From Pseudomonas californiensis (GTDB taxonomy: Bacteria; Pseudomonadota; Gammaproteobacteria; Pseudomonadales; Pseudomonadaceae): DNA of 64,000 nucleotides. The position numbers and the translations under genes were made by a program. The notes below the pieces were generated by a model. That model was not told the origin of the DNA and searched no databases. It saw only the letters and a program-made list of their open reading frames with translations. Shown here piece after piece: positions 16,612-25,519 of this stretch; the first letter of the stretch is position 1, and the number at the start of each line of letters is the position of its first letter. The stretch is taken from assembly GCF_021147775.1 (NCBI RefSeq), contig NZ_JAGTPK010000020.1, positions 31,228 to 95,227 of the forward strand, in the 5' to 3' direction.

Positions 16612-18255
16612 ATGCCGAAAATCAGAGCTGTTCGTCCTGAGTTTGTTACCTTGCTTGCCAGTGGCTTTTTATTACTGGGTTTCAATCTTAATCTTTGGCA
16701 GCATCTGATTTCGATTACCGGCTCTGACACCAAAGGCCTTGCCATGCGCATTGCCTTCGGGGTGATGGTGTGGGGCGCCTTCAATATCATTCTGACCTGC
16801 CTGGCGTTCAGGCGCGTACTCAAACCCGTTTTAATCCTGTTGTTCATGTTCAGCGCAGGCGTTGTTTATTTCATGTCGGAATACGGCGTGATGATTGACG
16901 CTGGCATGTTTCGTAACTTTGCCGAAACCAACGCCACCGAAGTTCAGGGCTTACTGTCCTGGAAACTGTTTTTTTATATTCTGCTGTTGGGCGTTTTACC
17001 CTCTCTGCTGCTCTGGAAAACCCCAATCAACTACCGTCGCTGGCACCGTGAGTTGCTCAGCAAATTGCTGGTGGGCGTGATCTGCAGCGTCGCGATTGGC
17101 GGGGCGGCACTGGCAAACTATCAAGGGTTGTCTTCGCTGTTTCGCAATCATCATGAGCTGCGCCTCATGGTGGTCCCGAGCAACTACATTGGGGCCTCAT
17201 TAGGTTACCTGAGTGAGCAGGTCATTTCGGCCCGACGTCCGTTCGTGAAGATTGGCGAGGATGCTCGTCGCTCACCGGAGTGGGCCACACACACGCGTAA
17301 ATCGCTGACGGTGCTGGTTGTCGGTGAGAGCGCCCGTGCAGAAAACTTCGGCATTCTGGGCTATGGACGCAACACCACGCCGAACCTGAACAAGGAGAGC
17401 GGGTTGGTGGCATTTACCGACGTTTATTCGTGCGGTACCGAAACCGCAGTGTCGGTGCCCTGCATGTTCTCCAACATGGGACGCAGGGACTACAACGCGA
17501 CCAAAGCCCGTAATCAGGAAGGCCTGCTGGACGTGCTCAAGCGTGCCGGGATAGAGGTGATCTGGCGTGACAATCAGTCGGGCTGCAAGGGCACTTGCGA
17601 CCGGGTGACCTTTCAGGACGTCAGCAACCTCCAGGATCCGCAACTGTGTACCGACCATGAGTGCCGCGACGAAATCCTGCTGCAAGGTCTGCCAGCGTTC
17701 ATCGACAGTCTCGACAAGGACACTGTGCTGGTTCTGCACCAGATGGGCAGCCACGGTCCCGAGTACTTCAAGCGTTATCCGAAGGCCTACGAGAAATTCA
17801 CGCCGGTGTGTGAAAGCAACGCGCTGAACGATTGCAGCCGTGAGAGCATCGTCAACGGTTATGACAACACACTGCTCTACACCGACCATGTGTTGTCCAG
17901 TCTGATCGATGTGTTGCGCAGTCATCAGGATAAAGTCGATACGGCCATGGTGTATCTTTCTGACCACGGTGAATCTCTGGGTGAATACAACCTGTTCCTG
18001 CATGGTACGCCGTATGTTCTGGCGCCTGACCAGCAGAAGCATGTGCCGATGCTGATCTGGATGTCGGACAGCTACCAGCATGCATTTGCCGTCAACCCGC
18101 AGTGCCTGGGAAAGGAGCGCGATACGCCGCTGAGCCAGGACAACCTGTTTCACTCCATGCTCGGCCTCTTGAAAGTCGACACTCAGGTCTACAACCCCAG
18201 CCTGGACATGTTTGCAGGGTGTCGCAGCGAGCAGGCGATGGCCGGCAAGCAATAA
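16612..18255 (+). CDS. eptA: Lipid A phosphoethanolamine transferase
   Basis: 547 residues, identical in length to E. coli EptA. Five N-terminal membrane helices (residues ~12-170) precede a periplasmic sulfatase-like domain. The metal/nucleophile motifs are intact: VVGESARAENFG (E239) and CGTETAVSVPCMFS, with T276 as likely phospho-acceptor, then SDHGESLGEY. It adds phosphoethanolamine to lipid A, lowering polymyxin affinity. ATG 16612 is chosen by length; the frame is open upstream to 16522. No pmrAB-type regulator is adjacent. Confidence 0.93.
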   Translation: MPKIRAVRPEFVTLLASGFLLLGFNLNLWQHLISITGSDTKGLAMRIAFGVMVWGAFNIILTCLAFRRVLKPVLILLFMFSAGVVYFMSEYGVMIDAGMFRNFAETNATEVQGLLSWKLFFYILLLGVLPSLLLWKTPINYRRWHRELLSKLLVGVICSVAIGGAALANYQGLSSLFRNHHELRLMVVPSNYIGASLGYLSEQVISARRPFVKIGEDARRSPEWATHTRKSLTVLVVGESARAENFGILGYGRNTTPNLNKESGLVAFTDVYSCGTETAVSVPCMFSNMGRRDYNATKARNQEGLLDVLKRAGIEVIWRDNQSGCKGTCDRVTFQDVSNLQDPQLCTDHECRDEILLQGLPAFIDSLDKDTVLVLHQMGSHGPEYFKRYPKAYEKFTPVCESNALNDCSRESIVNGYDNTLLYTDHVLSSLIDVLRSHQDKVDTAMVYLSDHGESLGEYNLFLHGTPYVLAPDQQKHVPMLIWMSDSYQHAFAVNPQCLGKERDTPLSQDNLFHSMLGLLKVDTQVYNPSLDMFAGCRSEQAMAGKQ

Positions 18256-18373
18256 GGCATCGGTGCGCTGTGCGTCGGTTATTTGGATGAAGATGCGCAA
18301 GACTTGAATGACAGATGCGCGATAACCGCCGATGGCGATATATACTGCGCGCCATTGTTCAAGGGAGAGCCGT

Positions 18374-19507
18374 GTGGCCATCGATATTCACTGGATTCGC
18401 GACGACGACAGCCTCGCCCTGCAGTGCGCACAGTGGCAGTCGCTGCCATTTGTCGCGCTCGACACCGAGTTCATGCGGGTAGACACGTTCTACCCGATCG
18501 CCGCGTTGCTGCAGATAGGCGACGGTTCGCGTGCCTGGCTGATTGATCCATTGCTGATCAACGACTGGCGTCCGCTGTCGGCGTTGCTTGAAAACCCCGA
18601 TGTCATCAAAGTGGTTCATGCGTGCAGTGAAGACCTCGAAGTCCTGCTGCGCCTGACGGGCAGCTTGCCTGTCCCGCTGTTCGATACTCAACTGGCAGCT
18701 GCTTACCTGAACCTCGGGTTTTCCATGGGCTACTCGCGATTGGTGCAAGAGGTGTTGAACATCGACCTGCCCAAAGGCGAAACCCGTTCTGACTGGCTTC
18801 AACGCCCGTTGTCGGACACCCAGATCAGTTATGCCGCCGAAGACGCAGTGCACCTGGCCGAACTGTTCGAGATCCTGCGCCCGCGTTTGTCTGACGACAA
18901 GTACGCCTGGCTGCTGGACGATGGTGCGGAGCTGGTCGCCAACCTGCGTCGAGAAGTCGACCCCTATGACGTCTATCGCGACGCCAAGCTGGCCTGGAAA
19001 CTGTCCCGTGCCCAACTGGCGGTGCTGCGCGAACTGTGCGCCTGGCGTGAAGTTCAGGCCCGTGCCCGCAATCTGCCGCGTAACCGTATCGTGCGCGAGC
19101 ACTCGCTGTGGCCATTGGCGAAAACCCAGCCGGACAACCTCGGTGCACTGGCTCGAATCGAAGACATGCACCCGCGAACGGTCCGTCAGGACGGTGAATT
19201 TCTGATCGAACTGATCAGGACTTCCAGCAGCCTGCCGCCCGAAGAGTGGCCGCCTGCCTTGCCTGAGCCGTTGCCGATTGACGCAGCCGGTTCAATCAAG
19301 CGTCTGCGGGCGATAGGTCAGCAGTACGCCGAAAAGCTTGAAATGGCGCCTGAATTGATGCTGCGCAAAAAGACCCTCGAAGCCTTGCTCAAAAGCGGCT
19401 ATCCCGACGGTCCTTACCAATTGCCTGATTCGTTGCGTGGCTGGCGTCGCGAATTGATGGGGCAGGCACTGCTGGACAGTCTGTCTACCCCCGGAGAACA
19501 GTCTTGA
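18374..19507 (+). CDS. rnd: Ribonuclease D
   Basis: 377 residues from GTG 18374, with GGGAGAG 5-6 bases upstream. The DEDDy exonuclease residues are visible: D30 and E32 in FVALDTEF, D87 in HACSEDLEVL, and Y153/D157 in YAAEDAVHL. The C-terminal part (~210-290) has an HRDC-like segment. It trims 3' ends of tRNA and small RNAs. Its stop overlaps the TTG start of the following ycgL gene. Confidence 0.95.
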   Translation: MAIDIHWIRDDDSLALQCAQWQSLPFVALDTEFMRVDTFYPIAALLQIGDGSRAWLIDPLLINDWRPLSALLENPDVIKVVHACSEDLEVLLRLTGSLPVPLFDTQLAAAYLNLGFSMGYSRLVQEVLNIDLPKGETRSDWLQRPLSDTQISYAAEDAVHLAELFEILRPRLSDDKYAWLLDDGAELVANLRREVDPYDVYRDAKLAWKLSRAQLAVLRELCAWREVQARARNLPRNRIVREHSLWPLAKTQPDNLGALARIEDMHPRTVRQDGEFLIELIRTSSSLPPEEWPPALPEPLPIDAAGSIKRLRAIGQQYAEKLEMAPELMLRKKTLEALLKSGYPDGPYQLPDSLRGWRRELMGQALLDSLSTPGEQS

Positions 19508-19797
19508 AACGTATCTGCTCCATTTATCGCAGCCCGAAGAGAAACGAGATGTACCTCTACGTGCTGAAAAGTGATGTGCTCAAACGTGTGCCGCCTGAAC
19601 TGCTGGTCGCGTTCGGCACGCCGTTTCATGCATTCGATCTGGTGTTGAGCCCGGAACGGGCGCTGGCGCGAGAGGACATCAATCAAGTGCTGGAAAATCT
19701 CGACAGCCAGGGCTACCACCTGCAAATGCCGCCCGCCGAAGACGAATACATCGAGCATCTGCCGGAAGAACTGTTGCGCCGCAACGATCCGATGTAA
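19504..19797 (+). CDS. YcgL-domain protein
   Basis: 97 residues beginning with TTG that overlaps the rnd stop by 4 bases (TTGA). MKRICSIYRSPKRNEMYLYV and LLVAFGTPFHAFDLVLSPERALA are typical of the small YcgL family. Function is unknown; coupling to rnd is a conserved gammaproteobacterial arrangement and hints at RNA metabolism. Confidence 0.9.
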   Translation: MKRICSIYRSPKRNEMYLYVLKSDVLKRVPPELLVAFGTPFHAFDLVLSPERALAREDINQVLENLDSQGYHLQMPPAEDEYIEHLPEELLRRNDPM

Positions 19798-19924
19798 AGG
19801 GTCGTCTGTCGTTGATTCTGCCTGGCGCAGGCAGTGCTGTTGTGCGATAGCGCTGCCCTGACTTCTGTTTTGTCGGCCTACGCCTGTTGTTGGTTGTCTG
19901 TCCTGTTTTTAAGGTTTTTGAAAC

Positions 19925-20857
19925 ATGCGCGTTCTGATTGCCGAGCACGATTACCCCGTCTACACCCAATTGCTGCGCAAGGCTGCGCCTGATCTCGACG
20001 TGCTGAGCAGTGGCGATTCCGCCGAGCTGTCCCGCATGGCCAGTGACTGTCCGATCTGGCTGGGACAGCCGGATCTGATGGCCAACCTGTTGCGCCAGGG
20101 CCACAAGCCGCAATGGCTGCAATCGACCTGGGCCGGCATTACGCCGTTGCTGGCCGAGGGTCTGTATCGTGATTACCGGCTGACGCGAGCGGTCGGGATC
20201 TTTGGCCAGGTCATGGCTGAGTTTCTGCTGACCTACATGCTTGGCCATGAACGTGAAGTACTGGCGCGGCTGATGAGTCAGGTCGAACGCAAGTGGGACA
20301 ACCGGCCGGGTCACAGCCTTGCTGGCCGCAAAGTGTTGATCGTCGGTGCTGGCGACATTGGCCAGCGGGTCGCCGGTTTTCTGGTTCCGTTTGGCGTACA
20401 GGTGTATGGCGTTGCGTCGTCAGCCAGAGTTCAGGAGCCATTCATCGAGGTGACAGCACTGGCGGACATGGACCGTCTGATCGGCGAGATGGATTACGTC
20501 ATCAACCTGCTGCCCAACACTGCGGAAACTCACGATCTGTTTGACGCGAAACTGTTTGCCCGCTTCAAGCCCACAGCGTTATTCATCAACGTCGGGCGCG
20601 GCGTGGCGGTGGTCGACGCGGATCTGGTCGAGGCGCTCAAGGAAGGGCATCTGGCAGGCGCGGTCATTGACGTTTGTCGACAGGAGCCGCTGCCTCAGCG
20701 CCATCCGTTCTGGACCGCGTACGGGCTGCTGCTCACCGGTCACAGTTCGGCGCCGACTTCTCCCGTGGCCATGACGGACTTGTTCGTTGATAACCTCAAG
20801 GCGTATCAGGCGAGCGAAACGTTGCGTGGGGAAGTGGATTTTACGCGAGGCTATTGA
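19925..20857 (+). CDS. D-isomer 2-hydroxyacid dehydrogenase (GhrA-like)
   Basis: 310 residues. The Rossmann motif GAGDIGQ is at 141-147, followed by INLLPNTAETHDLFD, FINVGRGVAVVDADL and VCRQEPLPQRHPFW, the NAD-binding and catalytic (Arg/Glu/His) blocks of the family. It likely reduces glyoxylate/hydroxypyruvate or a similar ketoacid. The ATG follows TAAGG. It converges with the nitroreductase gene over a strong hairpin. Confidence 0.88.
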   Translation: MRVLIAEHDYPVYTQLLRKAAPDLDVLSSGDSAELSRMASDCPIWLGQPDLMANLLRQGHKPQWLQSTWAGITPLLAEGLYRDYRLTRAVGIFGQVMAEFLLTYMLGHEREVLARLMSQVERKWDNRPGHSLAGRKVLIVGAGDIGQRVAGFLVPFGVQVYGVASSARVQEPFIEVTALADMDRLIGEMDYVINLLPNTAETHDLFDAKLFARFKPTALFINVGRGVAVVDADLVEALKEGHLAGAVIDVCRQEPLPQRHPFWTAYGLLLTGHSSAPTSPVAMTDLFVDNLKAYQASETLRGEVDFTRGY

Positions 20858-20865
20858 AGCCGCTT

Positions 20866-20896
20866 GACTGGGCCAGCGGTTGACGCTGGCCCAGTC
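20866..20896. terminator. Strong hairpin between convergent genes
   Basis: A perfect 13-bp stem GACTGGGCCAGCG / CGCTGGCCCAGTC with a 5-base loop. There is no clear T-run on either side, but its position between convergent stops suggests a bidirectional transcription barrier. Confidence 0.6.
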
Positions 20897-20962
20897 TGGA
20901 ATTTGCGTCGCTGATCGATGCAAATTGCCGTCTTGTAACTGGAGTCGCAGTCGCTGCGACAG

Positions 20963-21556
20963 TTACAGGGAGAAATCACCTTCGGCGGCCAGTTGTGCAA
21001 CAGGCACACGCGGGCTGGGTGCTTCGCGACCTTGCAGGTATTCCGGCAGTGTCGATTTGTCGCCAAGTTTACCTACCGCAACAGCGGCGTGCAGCGCGTA
21101 GCCTTCGGGAATATTCAGCTCTTTGCGCGTCAGGTCCTGATCAAAGCCTGCCATGCCATGCGTGTACCAGCCGCTCAGGCTGGCTTGTAACGCCAGGTAC
21201 GCCCATGCCGAACCCGTATCGAAGGTGTGCCACAGCGCAGGGCTTTCTTCCGTTGCGCCAGGTGCTGTAAAGGTGGTCTTGGAAATAACGATTACCAGCG
21301 CCGACGCATGTTGCGCCCAGCCACGGTTGAACTCGTTCAGCAGGCCCAGATAGCGTTCCCAGTTCGGGGTATCACGGCGGGCGTACAGAAACCGCCACGG
21401 CTGCGAGTTGTAGGCGGATGGCGCCCAGCGTGCCGCTTCGAAAAAACTCAGCAGGGTTGCTTCGGAAATGGTTTCACCGGTAAAGGCGCGTGGGGACCAG
21501 CGATTGGTGAATTGCGGGTCGATGGCATGATCAGCGATGCGGGATGAAGTGCTCAT
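20963..21556 (-). CDS. Nitroreductase-family oxidoreductase
   Basis: 197 residues. RWSPRAF near the N-terminus, EAARWAPSAYNSQPWRF (FMN-binding) and AVAVGKLGD near the end are the usual nitroreductase blocks. It is a cytoplasmic FMN flavoprotein reducing quinones, nitro compounds or similar using NAD(P)H. Substrate is not determinable. Monocistronic on the minus strand. Confidence 0.88.
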   Translation of the reverse strand: MSTSSRIADHAIDPQFTNRWSPRAFTGETISEATLLSFFEAARWAPSAYNSQPWRFLYARRDTPNWERYLGLLNEFNRGWAQHASALVIVISKTTFTAPGATEESPALWHTFDTGSAWAYLALQASLSGWYTHGMAGFDQDLTRKELNIPEGYALHAAVAVGKLGDKSTLPEYLQGREAPSPRVPVAQLAAEGDFSL

Positions 21557-21764
21557 GAAAGTCCTGAATTCAAAGGGGAGGGTGAGCGTGGCTTGATGGG
21601 CCGTTGTCGGCAGTCACCGCCTGAACGCGCATGAAGCGCATCAACGCTACTGTTTTGCATTCGTGCTGACAAGCCCTTGATGCCGATGGTCGCAAGTGCT
21701 TGGCCCACACCCGATGTACCTCTAGACTGGCGGCCTTTTCATTATCGATACCGTTGTCCGAACC

Positions 21765-22214
21765 ATGGCCGCTAAAGTTGAACCCTTCTGGATACGCAAA
21801 ACCCTCGATCAGCTTGACGCTCAGGAGTGGGAGTCGCTGTGTGACGGCTGTGGATTGTGCTGCTTGCAGAAGCTGGAAGACGAAGATGACAACAGCGTCT
21901 ACTACACGCGTATCGCCTGCAAACTGCTGGATCTGAAAACCTGCCAGTGCTCGGATTACTCGAATCGTCGGGCTTCGGTGCCGGACTGTATCCAGCTGAC
22001 ACCGGGCCAGGCCAATGAATTCAAGTGGCTGCCGCCGACTTGTGGGTATCGACTGGTCAGTGAGGGCAAGGATCTTCCGCTGTGGCACCATCTGGTGTGC
22101 GGCGACCGCGACGCGGTGCACCACGAGCGCATCTCCCAGTCAGGACGCATGCTCAGCGAGAGCAGTGTGTCCGAAGATGACTGGGAGGATCACCTGATCT
22201 TCCGGGCAGGCTGA
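21765..22214 (+). CDS. YcgN-family cysteine-cluster protein
   Basis: 149 residues. An N-terminal cluster C26DGCGLCC33 plus later cysteines (CQCSDY, CIQL, CGYR, CGDRD) define the YcgN/UPF0153-like family, a possible zinc or iron-sulphur binder. LPLWHHLVCGDRDAVHH is characteristic. Function unknown. Confidence 0.85.
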   Translation: MAAKVEPFWIRKTLDQLDAQEWESLCDGCGLCCLQKLEDEDDNSVYYTRIACKLLDLKTCQCSDYSNRRASVPDCIQLTPGQANEFKWLPPTCGYRLVSEGKDLPLWHHLVCGDRDAVHHERISQSGRMLSESSVSEDDWEDHLIFRAG

Positions 22215-22218
22215 GCGC

Positions 22219-22599
22219 TTAGACGCCTGCTTTAGGCTCGGTCAGGGCATCGATACTTTTGTCGGCGGCTTTCTTGACGGCTTCTTCGGCGTCGTCCTTC
22301 AGACCGGTCAACTGAGCACCTGCACGTTCGATCGTGGAGCGAGCGCTGTTCAAGTCACTGCGGCCTTTTTCCACCAGGCTTTTTGCCGAGCAATGCCCGG
22401 TAATACCCCGCGCCAGGACCGCGCCACCGATTGCCAGTTGGATCAAGCCCAGAAACCCGCCACGGCGCACGCCTTTGCCCATCATCACAACGCCGCCTGC
22501 CAGCGAGCCGATACGCTCCCAGCCTTGGACGTTCTGTTCAGGGGTGTGCTTGAGCAACTCGGGCGTGTCGATACGTTCGATGATTGGGGTGTCGCGCAT
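22219..22599 (-). CDS. Small membrane protein with YgaP-like (DUF2892) segment
   Basis: 126 residues. Residues ~24-70 (NVQGWERIGSLAGGVV..GFLGLIQLAIGGAVLARGITGHC) form the two short hydrophobic helices of the DUF2892 type; the C-terminal third is charged and helical. It ends 4 bases from the ycgN-like stop, converging with it. Function unknown. Confidence 0.7.
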   Translation of the reverse strand: MRDTPIIERIDTPELLKHTPEQNVQGWERIGSLAGGVVMMGKGVRRGGFLGLIQLAIGGAVLARGITGHCSAKSLVEKGRSDLNSARSTIERAGAQLTGLKDDAEEAVKKAADKSIDALTEPKAGV

Positions 22600-22677
22600 G
22601 GTAGCTCTCCAGTGTGTAGTGGGTCGGTTCAGAGAAACTGACTGCCCGCCCTCGTCACTGGTTCAATGCTTTTTACG

Positions 22678-23178
22678 TCACCGTTCACTGGATGGGTCGG
22701 TTTTTTCGCGACCGAACTGCGGGCCCGAACGGGTATTGATACCTTTGGCCATGCGGTCATAGAGCACGACATTGACGGTGGCCGCCAGGTTCATACAGCC
22801 CTCGGTAGGGATGTAGACCACGTCTTCGCACCAGTCACGAATCTCTTGATCCAGCGAGCCGTCTTCCGGCCCGAAGATATACAGCGCACGGTCCGGGTGT
22901 GTGTATTCGGGCAGTGCGCGTGCGCCTTCCACCAGCTCGACCGCGACCGGGATACAGCCCAGCGGCAGTATGCTTTTCAGGTCTTCGATGCCGATCAGCG
23001 GAATATCCTGATGGATTTTCTTGGTGTCGGTGATGAAGTCGCGCGCCCGCTCGTAGCGCTTGCCGGTATAAAACACCGAAGCCACGCCATAGCAGCCCGC
23101 AGCTCGCATTACTGAGCCAACGTTTTCCGGCGATTTTGGGTTGTAAAGACCGATGCAGGCGTACCGTTTGTTTGCCAC
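22678..23178 (-). CDS. SPOUT/TrmH-family RNA methyltransferase
   Basis: About 166 residues from GTG 23178 (MANKRYACIGLYNPKSPEN). SPOUT motifs are visible: NPKSPENVGSVMRAAGCYG, YIFGPEDGSL, and the trefoil-knot motif NLAATVNVVLYDRM. It should 2'-O-methylate tRNA or rRNA; target unknown. The frame is open to 23265, which would overlap copD by 46 bases; the shorter form starts at the first conserved block, though its Shine-Dalgarno is poor. Confidence 0.8.
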   Translation of the reverse strand: MANKRYACIGLYNPKSPENVGSVMRAAGCYGVASVFYTGKRYERARDFITDTKKIHQDIPLIGIEDLKSILPLGCIPVAVELVEGARALPEYTHPDRALYIFGPEDGSLDQEIRDWCEDVVYIPTEGCMNLAATVNVVLYDRMAKGINTRSGPQFGREKTDPSSER

Positions 23179-23219
23179 AAGAAGGGTGCTCTGGGAAAAC
23201 CCGGGATTATACGGCAGCG

Positions 23220-24158
23220 TCACGGCAATGCCATTTCCATTTCCGGGCTCAACGTTCCCAGCCAAGCAACGATAGCGATGATCAATAGTGCGGCGCCAAG
23301 CTCCAGCGTTACGCTGCGTCTGATGGTCTGCGTTGCTTGCGGGTGATCGCCATCAAGCAGGGCGCTCTGGAGTCTGGGGCCGAGGCGAAAGCGATTGAGC
23401 GACGCGAAGCCGATCATGCAGGCGAACAGCGCCAGTTTGGCCAACAGCAACTGCCCATAAAGACTGTAAGCGATAGCGTCGAGGGTTGGCCCGACAATGA
23501 ACAGATAATTGACGATACCGGTCACGCTCAGCGTTATGACGATGGCGCTGCCGGTCAATCCGAAGCCGGCAAGGCTGCGAGAAAGCAGCTCCACCTGCTG
23601 AAGGTTTGTCAGTCGGGAAGGGCGTAGCAACAGGCCGAACACCACCAATGCGCCCAGCCAGCCGCCAGCTGCCCACAGATGCAGGATGTCGGCAGTGAAG
23701 TGCCAGAAGCGGCGCTCACCTTCGTCCATTGCCCCGTGGCCGTTCCATGCCAGCGTCGCCACGGCAACTGCGCCACCCAGCATCGCGATGCCAAGGCATG
23801 CCGTCGGACGCTGCCTGCTGAAGACCATCGCCAGCCCCGCCAGCGTGATGGCCGCGATACGGACTGCCCAGGCCTGGCCCATGTCCGTATCGTTCAGCAT
23901 CATCGCGATGTGTGCCCACAAAGCCGCGGGCGCTGTTTCGCCGCTCATCAGCATCGCCAGCAGCCACATGTTGGACAGCGCCAATGCGAGCCCGACAAAT
24001 GCCGTGCCCGCCAGCAGCGATCGCAGGCGCGACAGGGTCGCTGCGGGCGGCTCGCATTCGCGCAGGCTGCACAGTCCGAATGTCGCGATGCCGAATAACA
24101 GCAACAGATCAATGTACAACGCCAGACGCAGGGCGACGTTCAACGCGTCGCTCATCAT
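23220..24158 (-). CDS. copD: Copper resistance inner-membrane protein CopD
   Basis: 312 residues with eight or so membrane helices, typical of CopD. Possible copper-ligand histidines lie in membrane segments (WNGHGAMDEGERRFWHFTADILHLWAAGGWLG region). With CopC it moves copper between periplasm and cytoplasm. Its ATG overlaps the copC stop by one base (TGATG), so it is translationally coupled. Last gene of copABCD. Confidence 0.92.
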   Translation of the reverse strand: MMSDALNVALRLALYIDLLLLFGIATFGLCSLRECEPPAATLSRLRSLLAGTAFVGLALALSNMWLLAMLMSGETAPAALWAHIAMMLNDTDMGQAWAVRIAAITLAGLAMVFSRQRPTACLGIAMLGGAVAVATLAWNGHGAMDEGERRFWHFTADILHLWAAGGWLGALVVFGLLLRPSRLTNLQQVELLSRSLAGFGLTGSAIVITLSVTGIVNYLFIVGPTLDAIAYSLYGQLLLAKLALFACMIGFASLNRFRLGPRLQSALLDGDHPQATQTIRRSVTLELGAALLIIAIVAWLGTLSPEMEMALP

Positions 24159-24541
24159 CACTTCACTGTGAAGGTGACATTGCCGGTAACGACGTGGGTG
24201 TCGGCTGAAACAACACGCCATTCGACGACGTAGGTGCCTTCAACCAGCGGAGTAGCGGGCGTGATTACCATGGTCTTCGGGTCGGTGCTGGCAGAGACCG
24301 CGGTCTTCATGGTCATGGGCGGATGCTGCATGCCAGGCATCTCGGTCATGACCAGTTTGGCGCCGGAGAACTGTGCCACCAGATTTTCGGAGAAGCGCAA
24401 TTCAATCTTCGCAGGCGCTGGCCCCTGTGACTGATCGGCAGGTGTCGAGGACAAGAGCTTGGAGTGTGCCTGCGCAAAGGGACTCAGCAGCAGGCTGCTG
24501 GAGAGGGCGAAAACGACAGCGGCGGATCGAATCAGGGACAT
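24158..24541 (-). CDS. copC: Periplasmic copper-binding protein CopC
   Basis: 127 residues from ATG 24541. The signal peptide ends ...SPFAQA, exposing the N-terminal histidine of HSKLLSSTPAD, the Cu(II) ligand. The Met-rich loop MTEMPGMQHPPMTMK provides the Cu(I) site. The CopC beta-barrel ends WRVVSADTHVVTGNVTF. It carries copper in the periplasm for CopD. Second to last in copABCD. Confidence 0.95.
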   Translation of the reverse strand: MSLIRSAAVVFALSSSLLLSPFAQAHSKLLSSTPADQSQGPAPAKIELRFSENLVAQFSGAKLVMTEMPGMQHPPMTMKTAVSASTDPKTMVITPATPLVEGTYVVEWRVVSADTHVVTGNVTFTVK

Positions 24542-24598
24542 GCATGCTCCGTGCAGCAAAGGCTGCGGACAGGGTGACCAAACGTTTTCAGGCGGGGC

Positions 24599-25519
24599 TC
24601 AAAACCACATACGCACACCCAGCACCAGCCGCGCTTCGCTGCGGTCCTGGCCATCATCGCGGGCATAGTCTGCGGTCTTGCCGTAAATTCGATTCCAGTT
24701 TACGCCGATGTAAGGCGCAAATTCCCGGCGTATTTCATAGCGCAGCCTGAGGCCGAACTCGGTGTTGGATAACCCCGCGCCAATGCCGCGCTGCGGATCG
24801 TCCTTGCCATAGAGGTTCAGCTCGACAGTGGGCTGAAGTATCAGCCGATTGGTGAGTAGCACGTCGTAGTCACCTTCGAGGCGTGCGGCGGTCTGACCCG
24901 CTTCGCCAATGAATGCCGTGGCTTGTGCTTCGAAGTTGTACAGCGCCATGCCCTGTATGCCGAAGGCGGCCCAGGTCTGCGACTCGTCGGGTTTGAAGTC
25001 CTGACGCACGCCACCCACCAGGTCCCACCAGGGGCTGATGGCGTGCCCCCACAATGCCTGGACTTCGGCCTCGTGGGTCTTGCCATTGATGCGCTCGCCT
25101 TCCGAGCGCAGCCACAGGCGATCGATATCGCCGCCTATCCAGCCCGACAGGTCCCAGGCCAGTGCACTGCCCTCGTCTGCATTTTGCCATTCGAGCTTTT
25201 CCGCCAGAAAAAAAGAGTTGATGGCGTCGTCATGAACCTGATGACCTGCATGGCTGGTATAGACGGCTGCACGGTCAGCAGCCGTAATGGGCGGGATCGG
25301 CGTGCGACTTTCACTGGGCGCAGCCTGAAGCGGCTGCATGGGCTGCAGATCGTCCTGCATGGGTGTCATGCCGTTCATCGAGTGGCTGCCATGGTCCATG
25401 CCAGCCATGTCTGCGGCCTGCACGGTTTCCATTGAGGCGCACAAGGTCAGCCCGGTCATGAGAAACCGTAAAGGTTGGCGAGGGGCAGGCGAGCGTCCCG
25501 TCAGCATAAGGCGTTTCAT
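24599..25519 (-). CDS. copB: Outer-membrane copper resistance protein CopB
   Basis: 306 residues. A signal-like N-terminus is followed by a short Met/His-rich tract (DMAGMDHGSHSMNGM) and a C-terminal beta-barrel of the CopB family (from about residue 95: INSFFLAEKLEWQ, ending RLVLGVRMWF with terminal aromatic). It is thought to sequester copper at the outer membrane. Its ATG overlaps the copA stop by 4 bases. Confidence 0.93.
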   Translation of the reverse strand: MKRLMLTGRSPAPRQPLRFLMTGLTLCASMETVQAADMAGMDHGSHSMNGMTPMQDDLQPMQPLQAAPSESRTPIPPITAADRAAVYTSHAGHQVHDDAINSFFLAEKLEWQNADEGSALAWDLSGWIGGDIDRLWLRSEGERINGKTHEAEVQALWGHAISPWWDLVGGVRQDFKPDESQTWAAFGIQGMALYNFEAQATAFIGEAGQTAARLEGDYDVLLTNRLILQPTVELNLYGKDDPQRGIGAGLSNTEFGLRLRYEIRREFAPYIGVNWNRIYGKTADYARDDGQDRSEARLVLGVRMWF